A stretch of DNA of 64,000 bases from Micrococcales bacterium 72-143 (GCA_001898835.1 MKVM01000005.1:1037325-1101324); one strand, 5' to 3'; counted from the stretch's first letter, positions 7,177 to 15,868 are shown. The notes: generated by a model from the letters alone, not told the origin. A program made the numbers and translations.

Positions 7177-8262
7177 ATGAGTATTGAGAAGCGCATGACT
7201 CGTGACGGCGAACCCCGCTACGTCGCGCGGGTGAAGAACAACAGCAAGCTGGTCACGTCGCAGACGTTTCGCCGCAAGCGTGACGCAGCGATGTGGGAGC
7301 GAGAACAGTACCGTGCCCTTGCGTTCGGGCAGTTCATCCCGCCCAGCCAAAGCTCCATCCTGTTTGCGGAAGTCGCGGCCGCGTTGCTCGAGTCTCGCCA
7401 TGGACAGGTGACCCCGCACAGCTGGCGCACTGACCGCGACAACCTCGCCGGCATCCCCGCATGGTTCAGCTCTCTGCCCGTCGCGTCGATCGGTCCTTCG
7501 CGGATCTTGAGGTATCTCACCGAGCAGCTGGCGATGAGGGCGCGGTCCACGACACAGCGGGCGCGGACGACTTTGAGCGCCGTGTTCGCGTACGCGGTCC
7601 GTGAGCGGATGCTGACGGGAAACCCGGTGCGGGACGTGCGGATGCCGTCGGGCGGGAATCCTGCCTCGCGAGGAGTGGAAACGTTCACCGACGCACAACT
7701 CGAGCAATCCCTTGCCGAGCAGCACGTGCTGCACGCTCGCCTCGCCAGTGTCACCGAGTTCTTCAGCCTCACCGGTCTTCGGTGGTCGGAGCTCCGCGCG
7801 CTGCGCGTCGGTGATGTGCACTCGACGCCTATGCCGGCCCTCCGCATCTGGCACGCCCAGTCAGACGGGTACGCCGAAGCCGGCACGAAGACCAGCAACG
7901 TCCGGCTGGTGCCGCTCACGGACCGCGCCCAGGAGATCGCATCCGCGCTCGCCGCGAATCGTCACCCCGACGAGCACCTGGCGCTCAGCGCGACCGGGAA
8001 ACAACTGCAAGGCAGCGGCTTCCGGTGGGCAGTGAAATGGTCCGAAACAGTGCCACCGGGCAGGACCGTCAATGACCTCGGGCACTACGCCGCCTCGGCA
8101 TGGTTGCGTGCGGGCATCCCGGTTCACCAAGTCGCGCGATGGCTCGGACACGCAAACGCCAACACCACTCTGAGGGTCTACGCGCATGTCCTCGGCGAAG
8201 CCCAAGATCTCGCGGCAGTCGCCCAGTTGAACGCCCGCGGCGCAGATCTATTCGACGGGTGA
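7177..8262 (+). CDS. Tyrosine recombinase, phage/ICE integrase, with degenerate box II
   Basis: Full-length (361 aa) integrase: AP2-like arm-binding N-terminus (about 1-45), SAM-like core-binding domain (about 60-150, with TARSTTQRARTTLSAVFAYA-type helices) and C-terminal catalytic domain. Arg202 (TGLRWSELRALR), His325 (WLGH) and the nucleophile Tyr335 (RVYAH) are present. The HxxR box reads N299-D-L-G302, so both the histidine and the essential arginine appear replaced; the relatives at 4243 and 27337 keep the arginine. The enzyme may be inactive. ATG 7177 follows a CGAGGG ribosome site, so I prefer it to an in-frame ATG at 7126. The gene ends 277 bp from tRNA-Ser copy 1, as expected for the integrase end of an element. 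Confidence 0.85.
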   Translation: MSIEKRMTRDGEPRYVARVKNNSKLVTSQTFRRKRDAAMWEREQYRALAFGQFIPPSQSSILFAEVAAALLESRHGQVTPHSWRTDRDNLAGIPAWFSSLPVASIGPSRILRYLTEQLAMRARSTTQRARTTLSAVFAYAVRERMLTGNPVRDVRMPSGGNPASRGVETFTDAQLEQSLAEQHVLHARLASVTEFFSLTGLRWSELRALRVGDVHSTPMPALRIWHAQSDGYAEAGTKTSNVRLVPLTDRAQEIASALAANRHPDEHLALSATGKQLQGSGFRWAVKWSETVPPGRTVNDLGHYAASAWLRAGIPVHQVARWLGHANANTTLRVYAHVLGEAQDLAAVAQLNARGADLFDG

Positions 8263-8539
8263 GCGGGCGCCCATTGATCGCGTCGCGCGACACGAGCACG
8301 AGGCTCGGCTGTCTCTCAGTGTGGAGAAGTCCAACTACACATGTGGAATCCCGCGTGGAAGTGGGGGCAACTCACGCACTACCGTGACGCGACACGGACA
8401 GGGATCGGTCGATGCCGAACCTTCGCAATCCTTCGAGCATGTGATGCAAGGCGGGGCATGACGTGCATTTCGTGCGTCCACCGCTGACTGGCGGTTTCGG
8501 GACCTACTAAGGAAGCCCTCTGATCAGGACTTTTCGAAG

Positions 8540-8628
8540 CGGAGACGGAGGGATTTGAACCCTCGGTCCCCCGGAGGGGACTCCACCTTAGCAGGGTGGT
8601 GCACTAGGCCGAACTATGCGACGTCTCC
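8540..8628 (-). tRNA. tRNA-Ser(GCU), copy 1
   Basis: Reading the minus strand: 7-bp acceptor stem GGAGACG/CGTCTCC with G discriminator, D stem GCAT/GTGC, anticodon arm CCACC-CTGCTAA-GGTGG (anticodon GCU), a long class II variable arm GTCCCC/GGGGAC, and a T arm with TTCAAAT. It differs from the copy at 28510 at only about five positions, all in the D loop and variable loop, so folding is preserved. Its 3' end faces the integrase at 7177. It is probably a duplicated attachment-site tRNA carried by a mobile element. Confidence 0.93.
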
Positions 8629-8750
8629 TTGTGCCCGACCAGCGTAGCGGATACGCGGAATCCCTTGTGGTGACTGGGATGTCGGGGCCTTGCCCCTCCC
8701 GCACGCCTCGCACTCGTCGCACTCAGAGAAGGGGGCGAATCGCCATTCTC

Positions 8751-8779
8751 GGGACACTCGGGACACTTTTGGGACACTC
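8751..8779 (+). repeat. GGGACACT direct repeats, candidate integrase arm sites (left end)
   Basis: Three copies of GGGACACT(C/T) occur at 8751, 8760 and 8771. The same word occurs twice at the right end of the element (28410 and 28421). Short direct repeats flanking attachment cores are typical arm-type binding sites for tyrosine recombinases and excisionases. Their presence at both ends supports the element boundaries. Confidence 0.55.
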
Positions 8780-8819
8780 GGGCGGGTTCCTGAGAGCCAC
8801 GGCCGGCGTTCGATCCGGG

Positions 8820-9191
8820 TCACTCGTCGGCTGGTTCGCGGTACTTGCTGAAGTCCTCCCAGGGCATCCACTTGCGCCTACCGCGATGCACCCACGACTC
8901 CATGAGCAGCGGGAACTCGCCGTTGCCCCAGTCGTGCAGCTCTCGCACCTCTGGGAGCGCGCGCTCGCCCTCGGCGAAGGAGACCTCCACCAACTCGTCA
9001 CCCTCGCCGAGCTCAGGCAGTCGCTTGTCTGTGAAGTCCCCCGGCCCGTAGATGGTCCACCCGGAGAACTGCTCGTCGGCCGTCTCCTCCAGCAGCGCCC
9101 AGCCGGGTTCGACCGTCCCAGCGAGCACGGTGGCGGCGATCCTGAGCGTGCTCTGCTCTCCGAGTCGGGTTCCATCGACGTTGAGCGTCAT
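8820..9191 (-). CDS. Hypothetical protein, 123 aa
   Basis: I do not recognise this protein. It is acidic, rich in Trp, Gly and Glu, and has no signal peptide or membrane segment. The central part alternates strands and turns (EPGWALLEET, SGWTIYGPGDF, DELVEVSF) and the C-terminus is aromatic and basic (RRKWMPWEDF). The ATG at 9191 gives a reading frame with normal codon bias for the region. It is the first gene inside the left end of the 20-kb element and is divergent from the Phd/PIN pair. It could be a small regulatory or anti-restriction protein of the element, but nothing in the sequence demonstrates that. Confidence 0.5.
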   Translation of the reverse strand: MTLNVDGTRLGEQSTLRIAATVLAGTVEPGWALLEETADEQFSGWTIYGPGDFTDKRLPELGEGDELVEVSFAEGERALPEVRELHDWGNGEFPLLMESWVHRGRRKWMPWEDFSKYREPADE

Positions 9192-9295
9192 GGTCCGAGG
9201 CTACGCTCGCGGTCTGACATGGCGACGGCACACACCGATGAGCCGAGCGGCCGGGAGGCGCCGGGTGCTCGACATCGCTGCCGAATCCGGGTATT

Positions 9296-9313
9296 GTGTA
9301 CGCAAGTTTACAC
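9296..9313 (+). promoter_or_regulatory. GTGTA-N8-TACAC inverted repeat upstream of antitoxin
   Basis: GTGTA at 9296-9300 and TACAC at 9309-9313 form an inverted repeat 28 bp upstream of the antitoxin ATG, followed by a second GTACGCAA word. It is a plausible operator for Phd-family autoregulation. Confidence 0.45.
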
Positions 9314-9341
9314 TTGGGTACGCAATGGGAAGGAGCCGAGG

Positions 9342-9623
9342 ATGAGTGTGACCGTGGGAGTGCGGGAGTTCCGCCAGGACCTCGCCGACTACATCGACCA
9401 GGCCGAGCCGGTGACCGTGACCCGGCACGGGCAGACCGTCGGCCTGTTCATCCCAGTGCGTCGGGATCGGAAGGCCGAGATCGCCGCATACTCCGAAGCG
9501 GCGAAGAAGGCCAGCGCCCTGCTGGAGCAGCTCGGGATGACCGAGGACGAGGTGGTCGCCGAGTTCGACGCGATGCGGAAGGCGCGCCGGAAGGAACCGC
9601 GGGAAGCCGCTTCCGCATCGTGA
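9342..9623 (+). CDS. Phd/YefM-family antitoxin
   Basis: A 93-residue antitoxin with the classic Phd N-terminus (TVGVREFRQDLADYIDQAEP, then VTRHGQTVGLFIPV; about residues 4-39). This folds into a DNA-binding dimer. The C-terminal half is charged and helical (KAEIAAYSEAAKKAS through VVAEFDAMRKA) and would wrap the toxin. An AGGAG ribosome site precedes ATG 9342. Its TGA overlaps the GTG start of the PIN toxin (GTGA), so the two are coupled. An upstream inverted repeat fits autoregulation. It probably stabilises the mobile element. Confidence 0.88.
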   Translation: MSVTVGVREFRQDLADYIDQAEPVTVTRHGQTVGLFIPVRRDRKAEIAAYSEAAKKASALLEQLGMTEDEVVAEFDAMRKARRKEPREAASAS

Positions 9624-10069
9624 CGACGAGGCGCATCGTCCTCGACGCGAACATCCTCATCCGGGCGGTGCTCGGAACCCGCGTCCGGGAGCTGATCGAG
9701 GAGTACGGGGAGGACACGTCCTTCTTCTCCCCGGACCTCGCCTTCGCCGAGGCCGCCCGGCACCTCCCGACCATCGCCGGCAAGCGCGGCGCTGACCCCG
9801 CGCCCCTGCTGGACTCGCTCGACCGACTCCGCGTGGTCGTGGAGGCTGTGCCGATCGAAGTGATCGCTCCGCTGGAGCCTGTGGCGATGGCCCGGATCGG
9901 CGCGCGCGACCCGATGGACTGGCCGATGGTCGCCGCTGCGCTCACGTTGGATTGTCCGATCTGGACCGAGGACAGGGACTTCTTCGGTGCAGGTGTCGCG
10001 ACCTGGACCAGCGACCTTGTGGAAATCTACCTGCGCGGCGACGGCGAGGCGGGAGCCGTCACAAACTGA
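9620..10069 (+). CDS. vapC: PIN-domain toxin, VapC-type
   Basis: A 149-residue PIN ribonuclease with the acidic active site visible: Asp9 (IVLDANIL), Glu44 (LAFAEAARH), Asp97 and Asp100 (GARDPMDW) and Asp118 (WTEDRDFF). The GTG start at 9620 is chosen because it overlaps the antitoxin stop and places the first conserved strand at residue 5, the standard geometry. The 3' end overlaps the convergent relaxase gene by 11 bp. Together with its antitoxin it forms an addiction module on the element. The RNA target is unknown. Confidence 0.88.
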   Translation: MTTRRIVLDANILIRAVLGTRVRELIEEYGEDTSFFSPDLAFAEAARHLPTIAGKRGADPAPLLDSLDRLRVVVEAVPIEVIAPLEPVAMARIGARDPMDWPMVAAALTLDCPIWTEDRDFFGAGVATWTSDLVEIYLRGDGEAGAVTN

Positions 10070-13000
10070 GGCCGGGAGCGTCGCGCTGCGGTCCCGTCCT
10101 GCCGTGGTCGCTCGACGGCCGGTAGCGGCCGAGCTGGGTAGCGCGCTTCTCGCGTGCGGCCTGGGCGCGCTCGGCCGCTTGCCGTTCGGCCTCGGCTCGG
10201 GCGGCGAGGCCGCGGACGTACTGTGCGGCTTCGGTGACGGGCAGCGCCTCGATCTGCGCGAGGTCGTGCCTGGCCTGCTCCGCACGGGCACGCCAGCCGG
10301 CAGCGCGGGTGATCGCGGTGCTCGGGGTCGCGGAGCCGAGCACCCGCTGGCGCAGGGCGACGGACTCGCGCAGGTGCCGCTCGGCCAGGCGGCTCTGCTC
10401 GCGGTGAGTCTGCTCCGCGTCGTGCCGCGTCTCGGTCACGCGCGGGTCGGCGTCGGCCTGCTTCCCGGCGACCGTCTCGGCCCATGGCTCCAGGCCGCCC
10501 GCCCCGCTCGGCAGCCCGCCCCAGCGTCGCCGCACCGCGTCCTCCGTCGCACGGTGCGCGTCTGCGGCCTCGGTCGCCGCGCGGCCGGCGGCACGCCTCC
10601 TGAGTCGTCCCGCCTGGCCGTGCGCGGTCTGCGCCTCCCACAACCGCTCCCGCCCGGTGAGGTAGGCGAGGCCGTCTGCGGCGGCCTGCTCGATCAGCGG
10701 GGACGCGACCTCGGCGCGCACCCGCGCGGCGCGGGCGTCCGCAGCAGCGACAACTTCCTGCTGGTCGTCGGCCTCGGCCCGGTGCGCCGCGCGCTGCCGG
10801 TCCAGCGCCGCCACGACCCGCTCCCACTTGCCCGCCTCGCGCTCGGCGCGCTCGATCCGCTGGGCGAGGCGGGCGCGCTCCGCGTTCACCACCCGAACCG
10901 GCCCATCGGCCGCGAGGCCGGCTACGGCTTCGCGCGCCGCCTGGGTCGCGGCGACCAGGCCGCGGTCGGCGCGGTCCCGCTCGAGCGCGGCCACGAACTG
11001 CTCCCGTGCGTCGTCCACGTCGGCCGCGACGACGTGGAGGCGGTTCGTCTCCTGGCCTCGGGTCATGCCGACGTAGACGCCGGAGGCGTCGAGCGCATCG
11101 GACAGGACCGTGTGCGAGCCGGGCACGGTCGCGCCCTGCACGCCGTAGGCGGTGGCGGCATAGGCCAGGTGGGTGTGCTCGGCGACGTACTCGGCCGGCA
11201 AGCGTACCGTGCGCTGCCGCCTCCGGCCGTTGCCGTTCTCCTTCGCCCACACCGCCCCGTCCTGGCCGACCGCCTGCACGGTCCAGGTCTGCCGGTTCGC
11301 CACCTGCACGTCCGAGTCGTTCTGCCGGGTCTGGATCACGTCGCCCCGGCCGATGCTCAGACCGTCGCTGCCGGTCGTCGTGCGGGCGTCGTCGACCAGG
11401 CCTCCCCGCACCCGCTCGTCGCGGACGCGCTCGTTCAGCTCGCGCGCCTCGTCGTTCGTCGCGGTCGTGATCGCGTCCCCGTCGCGGGCGTCGCGGGCGA
11501 TCGCGTCCTGCACCGCCTCGGTGCTCTCGTGCAGCACCACGAGTCCGAGGGAGTGGAGTCGGTCGAACAGCAGCGCCAGATGATCGCCGCGACGCATCTG
11601 CACCGTCAGCGCCGCGTACTCGGGATCGGCGAAGCGATGCACGGTCGTCATGTCGTGGGCGCGCGGCGAGAGCTGCGCTGCCATGTCGAGCAGCCCACCG
11701 CGACCCACGGCGGGGAGCTGCGCGCGGTCGCCGACGAGGGCGAGGGTTGCGCCGTGCTCGTCCGCGACGGTCAGCAGCGCGAGGGCGGTGCCCTGGTCGA
11801 GCATCCCCGCCTCGTCCACCACGATCCGCTCACCCTGGACGAGCTGCGCGGCAGCGGTGGGGCCGGTGTAGGTGGTGCCCGTCTCCGGGTCGGTGTCGCC
11901 CACGGCCAGGCGGGTCCATACGCCGTCGGCGTTCCATCGCCAGCCGTGCGCGTGGACGAGCTTCGCCACGCTGTCGGCACTCACGCCGAGTTCCTGCGCG
12001 GCCACGTCTGCCGCCTTCTTCGTCGGCGTCACCACGCGCGTTGCGCGGCCGTGGTCTGTGGCCGCTTCGATGGCCGCGCCGAGCATGGTGGTCTTGCCCG
12101 CGCCGGCCGCGCCCTCCACGACCACGAGGAGGTCGGTCCCGGCGACCGCGGCGGCGGCCTGCGCCTGCTCCGGGTCCAGCCCGGCGTCGCGCGTCAGGCG
12201 CGTCACGTCCGGCACCCGGCCGGTGCCGGACGTTGCGCGGGCGGTCAGCCGGTCGCGCAGGTTCGTCTCGACCGCCACGACGTGCAGGGTCGTGAGGTGC
12301 GCAATGTGCTCGGGTTGCACACTGTCGGGCGGCAGCACGGACAGGCAATCCTCGATGGCCAGGCGGGTCGTGATCGCAACGAGGTCGCGCAGCGCGTCGG
12401 GGGTTGCACGCACGCCCGCCTCGGTGATGATGCGCGTGACGTGCTCCTGAACGTCATGCACCGTCCACGTCGATGCGCCGGCCGCGCAACGGTCCAGCGC
12501 CCGCGATGCGACCTGTTGCACCCTCAGGTCGTCCAGCGACACCGTGGCGCGCACCGGCACCCGCTCGGGGTTCGGCCGGTAGCCGGCCACGTCCAGCTCC
12601 GCACGCCAAGCGGCCTCGTGGCCGAGCATGGCCGGCTTCTTGGCCGGCCGCTCGTGATCCCACGCCATCGCGGTCAGCCGAGACATGGCGACCGGGCCGG
12701 GCTCCTGGCCGGGATGCGCCACCCGCCACTCGGCCTCGAACTTGGCGAGGTTGCGGGCGACCTGCTCGCCGCGCTTGGACATGATCGCGTTGTAGGGGGT
12801 CAGCTCCGCGACCTCACCCGTCACCGGGTCCAGCGTGAGGCCGTGCGCGTCGAGTACTTGGGCGAGCTGCGGATGCGCGGCGATGACGGCGGTGCCGAGG
12901 GCGCGGATCGCGCCCTGCTGCCGGAACAGCGCCCCGGTGTCCAGCCCGCGCCACGCGCCGACCGCCCATACGCGGGTGCCGATCTGGAAGTGGATGTGCC

Positions 13001-13508
13001 GGTGCGGGTCACCCGCGCGGGAGGTCTTGTGCGAGACGGCGACCGTCTCCAACTGCTCGACCGGCACCACCTCCTGCTTCCCGCGCGGCCCGACCCTCGT
13101 GACCGAATGCTGGCCGAGCCAGGACCGGATCTCCGCTGCCGCGTCCCGCTGCGCGGCGTCCAGCGCCTCCGACACCTCCGGGTGCAGCACGGCGGCGATC
13201 GACAGGGACTTCGGCGCGTTCACGACCATCTCCGCGAACCGCGGCGACCCCTGCCGCCCCACACCGGGCAGCCGGGGCTTGCCCATCGACTCACTGGTGA
13301 GCGGGTTGATCCAGTCCACCCATTGCGCGTACTCGTCAGCCGTCAGCGCGCCCTCACCGATCACCCTGCCGCTGGCATCGACCACGGCGAACTCCGCCAG
13401 AGCGGTCCCGCCCTCCAAGTAGTAGTCATCGGCGCGCGACCGATCCGACTCCAAGTAGCGGCGCGCGTCCGCGCCGGAGCCCCGGAACAGAATCACGCCG
13501 CCCTTCAT
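10059..13508 (-). CDS. MobF-family relaxase with RecD-like helicase (TraA/TrwC-type)
   Basis: A 1149-residue conjugative relaxase. The N-terminal TrwC domain has candidate catalytic tyrosines (Tyr29/Tyr30 in DDYY) and the three-histidine metal motif HRHIH at 169-173. A superfamily 1 helicase follows, with Walker A GAAGAGKTT (466-474, Lys472), Walker B (IVVDEAGML) and later helicase motifs (LVGDRAQLPAVG; YVGMTRGQ). The C-terminal 300 residues are charged coiled coil. It would nick one strand at oriT and unwind and pilot it through another element's secretion system. I place the start at 13508 (MKGGVILF) because GGAGGAGG lies just upstream; the ATG at 13529 would put that ribosome site inside the gene. 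Upstream is a direct-repeat cluster that could contain oriT. Confidence 0.9.
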   Translation of the reverse strand: MKGGVILFRGSGADARRYLESDRSRADDYYLEGGTALAEFAVVDASGRVIGEGALTADEYAQWVDWINPLTSESMGKPRLPGVGRQGSPRFAEMVVNAPKSLSIAAVLHPEVSEALDAAQRDAAAEIRSWLGQHSVTRVGPRGKQEVVPVEQLETVAVSHKTSRAGDPHRHIHFQIGTRVWAVGAWRGLDTGALFRQQGAIRALGTAVIAAHPQLAQVLDAHGLTLDPVTGEVAELTPYNAIMSKRGEQVARNLAKFEAEWRVAHPGQEPGPVAMSRLTAMAWDHERPAKKPAMLGHEAAWRAELDVAGYRPNPERVPVRATVSLDDLRVQQVASRALDRCAAGASTWTVHDVQEHVTRIITEAGVRATPDALRDLVAITTRLAIEDCLSVLPPDSVQPEHIAHLTTLHVVAVETNLRDRLTARATSGTGRVPDVTRLTRDAGLDPEQAQAAAAVAGTDLLVVVEGAAGAGKTTMLGAAIEAATDHGRATRVVTPTKKAADVAAQELGVSADSVAKLVHAHGWRWNADGVWTRLAVGDTDPETGTTYTGPTAAAQLVQGERIVVDEAGMLDQGTALALLTVADEHGATLALVGDRAQLPAVGRGGLLDMAAQLSPRAHDMTTVHRFADPEYAALTVQMRRGDHLALLFDRLHSLGLVVLHESTEAVQDAIARDARDGDAITTATNDEARELNERVRDERVRGGLVDDARTTTGSDGLSIGRGDVIQTRQNDSDVQVANRQTWTVQAVGQDGAVWAKENGNGRRRQRTVRLPAEYVAEHTHLAYAATAYGVQGATVPGSHTVLSDALDASGVYVGMTRGQETNRLHVVAADVDDAREQFVAALERDRADRGLVAATQAAREAVAGLAADGPVRVVNAERARLAQRIERAEREAGKWERVVAALDRQRAAHRAEADDQQEVVAAADARAARVRAEVASPLIEQAAADGLAYLTGRERLWEAQTAHGQAGRLRRRAAGRAATEAADAHRATEDAVRRRWGGLPSGAGGLEPWAETVAGKQADADPRVTETRHDAEQTHREQSRLAERHLRESVALRQRVLGSATPSTAITRAAGWRARAEQARHDLAQIEALPVTEAAQYVRGLAARAEAERQAAERAQAAREKRATQLGRYRPSSDHGRTGPQRDAPGLSL

Positions 13509-13562
13509 CACCGCCTCCTCCAAACTCATGTTCTTGCAACTACCTACGGTAGCATACGTCCA

Positions 13563-13713
13563 CTCAGGGAGAAGATGTACTCAGGGAGAAGATGTGATGT
13601 CTCAGGACATTGGTGACAGTTCTGTATCAGGACATCGGTGACACACTCAGGGAGAAGATTCAGTTCAGGGAGAGGATTCATTCATTCATTCGCTTATGAC
13701 ACATTCGCTTATG
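13563..13713. repeat. Direct-repeat cluster upstream of relaxase (oriT candidate or IS remnant)
   Basis: The 314-bp gap between the relaxase and tetR genes has no gene but is packed with short repeats. CTCAGGGAGAAGATG-like units occur at 13563, 13580, 13646 and 13664. TCAGGACAT(T/C)GGTGACA occurs at 13602-13618 and 13627-13643. CATTCGCTTATG-like units occur near 13687 and at 13702. Location just upstream of a MobF gene suits oriT. The TCAGGACATNGGTGACA and CATCTTCTCCCTGA words also resemble sequences found beside IS481-type elements, so a degraded insertion-sequence end is the alternative. No transposase remains. Confidence 0.5.
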
Positions 13714-13822
13714 CCCAAGGAGCCGGAAGAGTGGTGGCGTGGGAAGCGGGGATACAGGGCGTGCGTGCAGCGAGAACCGTAGGCCTTTGCTGGAGTCGGC
13801 CCGGGTAGATGGGTAAGCGGCT

Positions 13823-14473
13823 TCAGTCGATGGTGAGGAGCCCGCGCACCATCGCGACGACGCGCTCGCTGACGGCGGTGAGCTGCTGGTGGTCGCCGAG
13901 ATAGGCGCCGTAGAGGCCGGTGCCCCAGACGATCGCGAGCAATGCCTCTGCGCTGGTGGCGATGTCGGTGCTGGCGGGCAGTTCCTCTGCTGTGACGGCG
14001 TCCTCGCAGAGTCGCCTCAGGAACGCGCGGAGGTCATCGAGATGGCGGCGGGTGAGGTGGTGCAGCTCCGGGGACCTGGCCGTGTCCAGCAGCGAGGCCG
14101 TGATGAACGCGGCGTAGCTGCGGTCTTCCGCGTCGACCTCCACCGATGACATGAGGAACGTGGCCAGGCGATCCTGAAGATGGGTGGATGCGTCGAGGGC
14201 TCGATGGATGCCGGTGACCACGACCCTCTGGCGGACCTCCTCGAAGACGGCTGAGAACAGTGCCGCCTTGCTGGAGAAGTGGTGGCTGATCGCCGGTCGG
14301 GTGACGCCCGCCTCCTGGGCGATCCGTTGCAGGGTCGCGTCATGGTAGCCGGAGCGCGCGAACACCGACCGGGCGGCACGGAGGATCAGTTCGCGCACCG
14401 CGGGGTCATCTCCTGAGCGTGCCGGTCGTCCCCGTCCCCGGCCTCGCCCGGGTTCCGGCGTGCTGATGCTCAC
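13823..14473 (-). CDS. TetR-family regulator
   Basis: A 216-residue regulator. A basic, Gly/Arg-rich leader (about 1-25) precedes the TetR DNA-binding domain (about 26-75), with AAGSVFA-like helix 1 and the recognition segment ATLQRIAQEAGVTRPAISHHF followed by SSKAALF. The C-terminal ligand and dimer domain is typical in length. It lies 4 bp downstream of the last FAD oxidoreductase gene and on the same strand, so it is probably the last gene of that operon and may feed back on it. The operator is not certain; a TTTTA-CC-TAAAA palindrome in front of the first oxidoreductase gene is one candidate. The ligand may be a pathway lipid, which is inference. Confidence 0.88.
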   Translation of the reverse strand: MSISTPEPGRGRGRGRPARSGDDPAVRELILRAARSVFARSGYHDATLQRIAQEAGVTRPAISHHFSSKAALFSAVFEEVRQRVVVTGIHRALDASTHLQDRLATFLMSSVEVDAEDRSYAAFITASLLDTARSPELHHLTRRHLDDLRAFLRRLCEDAVTAEELPASTDIATSAEALLAIVWGTGLYGAYLGDHQQLTAVSERVVAMVRGLLTID

Positions 14474-14477
14474 ACGA

Positions 14478-15809
14478 TCAGTCTCTCAGGTGCGAGGCGG
14501 GCAGACCGGTGGCGATGAGAGCGTCGACAGCGATCCGGGCGGACTCGACGCAGCCGCTCTGGCCGGCTGCCATCCAGGGACGTGCGGCGTCGCCGACGTT
14601 CCACAGATTCTGGATCGGCGTCGCGTTCGGCCAATCGCGGCCCGGGATGGCCCGCTGGCCGGGCCAGTCGCCGGTGCAGTTCGCGATCGAGACCTCACGC
14701 GCCCGGGCGGACTCGGGAAACTCTCGAGCGGCTTCCCGGCGGAGGATGGCGAGCTCCTCGTCGAGGTCGAAGCCGGTGTTCGCCGGATGCGGAGTGCTCG
14801 TGACGCAGTAGAGGTGCCAGCCGGCGGGTGCGAGCGACGGGGATGGGCCGCTCATGTAGGAGGCATAGGCCAGGCGTTCTGTGTAGCCGAAGAACACCAG
14901 TGTCGTGAGGTTCGGGATCGGCTGCTCGCTAGCGAAGTTGATCGTGATCAGAGTGCCGGGGAAGCTCTCCGCTTCCAGCTTCTCTCTGTCGTCGGCGGGC
15001 CAGGCTTCGGCGGGGAAGAGGCGGCTCGTGGCGACGGGGCCGATGTTGCTGATGACCGCCCGGGTGCGGACGGTGACGGTGGCGCCGTCGGTCTTCCGGA
15101 TGACGACCGTGTCGGCGCGTCCGTCGTCGCCGACACCGATCGCGGTGACGCTGGTGTCCAGCAGGATCGTGCCGCCCGCGCGCTGAATGCCGGCTGCGAG
15201 GTCCTGCCACGGCCCGATGGAGCCGTCGGGGTGGGCGCCGTACGTGTTCATGCCGCCCTTCTTCGTCAGGTAGTCGAAGAACAGCGTCGCGATGACGTCG
15301 CTCGGCTCGGCGGCGAACAGGGCGCTGGTGAGGTTCCGGCACAGCCGCTTGATCTTGACGGGGGCGTGCAGCTGGTCGAGCCAGGTGTCCAGGAAGATGC
15401 CCTCCTTGGGCCGGAACCAGCCGAAGCGACGCGCGAGGCCGCCGATGACGGGGATGCCGATCTTGTTGGCGAGGAATCCCGTGATGCCGCTCATCACCTG
15501 AACGTCGCGTCTGCCGAGCCGGAGGATCAGCGGGACGGGCTGCTTCCTCGCCCGGATCGGAATGCCGACGTCGTCGAACAGGGCCTTGTTCGCGCCGCCC
15601 AGTTCGAAGATCTGCGCTCCGGTGTTCACCCCGAAGCCGTCGATCGGCTCGGTCGAGGCGCGCCCGCCGACCTGCGGCTTCGCCTCGACGACGAGGATGC
15701 GGTAGCCGGCTTTCACCAGCCAGGCAGCCGCGGCGAGGCCCCCGGCACCGGCGCCGATCACCACGACGTCGACCTCCTCCGGCACGTGTGCATGCTGTTC
15801 GATCGTCAT
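14478..15809 (-). CDS. FAD-dependent oxidoreductase, CrtI/phytoene-dehydrogenase-like (1)
   Basis: A 443-residue flavoprotein. The N-terminal Rossmann motif VVVIGAGAGGLAAAAWL with VVEAKPQVGGRA binds FAD. The C-terminal FAD motif is LWNVGDAARPW near residue 405. The overall layout matches carotenoid desaturases/isomerases and retinol-saturase-like enzymes, which oxidise or reduce polyene or lipid substrates at the membrane. It is a clear paralogue of the gene at 17244, with shared segments such as LFAAEPSDV, FFDYLTKKGG and the same C-terminal motif. ATG 15809 is preferred because GAGGAGA lies upstream. It forms an operon with the other two oxidoreductases and the downstream tetR. The substrate is unknown; no phytoene synthase is in the window. 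Confidence 0.8.
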   Translation of the reverse strand: MTIEQHAHVPEEVDVVVIGAGAGGLAAAAWLVKAGYRILVVEAKPQVGGRASTEPIDGFGVNTGAQIFELGGANKALFDDVGIPIRARKQPVPLILRLGRRDVQVMSGITGFLANKIGIPVIGGLARRFGWFRPKEGIFLDTWLDQLHAPVKIKRLCRNLTSALFAAEPSDVIATLFFDYLTKKGGMNTYGAHPDGSIGPWQDLAAGIQRAGGTILLDTSVTAIGVGDDGRADTVVIRKTDGATVTVRTRAVISNIGPVATSRLFPAEAWPADDREKLEAESFPGTLITINFASEQPIPNLTTLVFFGYTERLAYASYMSGPSPSLAPAGWHLYCVTSTPHPANTGFDLDEELAILRREAAREFPESARAREVSIANCTGDWPGQRAIPGRDWPNATPIQNLWNVGDAARPWMAAGQSGCVESARIAVDALIATGLPASHLRD

Positions 15810-15868
15810 TGATCGTCTCCTCTCATTCGGTCGCACTGGTTGTGGGCATCAGGTTCGCGCGCCGGCCG

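Noticed and set aside
8540..8628. tRNA copy 1 as a degenerate pseudogene
   Set aside because: All stems, the discriminator base and the anticodon are intact; differences from copy 2 are limited to loop bases.
13509..13529. Relaxase start at ATG 13529
   Set aside because: The GGAGGAGG ribosome site would fall inside the coding region; ATG 13508 gives proper spacing and the conserved N-terminus.
9987..13616. 1209-codon plus-strand open frame across the relaxase region
   Set aside because: It is antisense to the MobF gene, has no domain signature, and its composition (Arg, Gly, Val, His) is the usual mirror of a GC-rich gene. The minus-strand frame carries relaxase and helicase motifs.
13563..13713. 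Complete IS481-family insertion sequence
   Set aside because: Only short words resembling IS481-associated ends are present; there is no transposase frame or paired terminal repeats.
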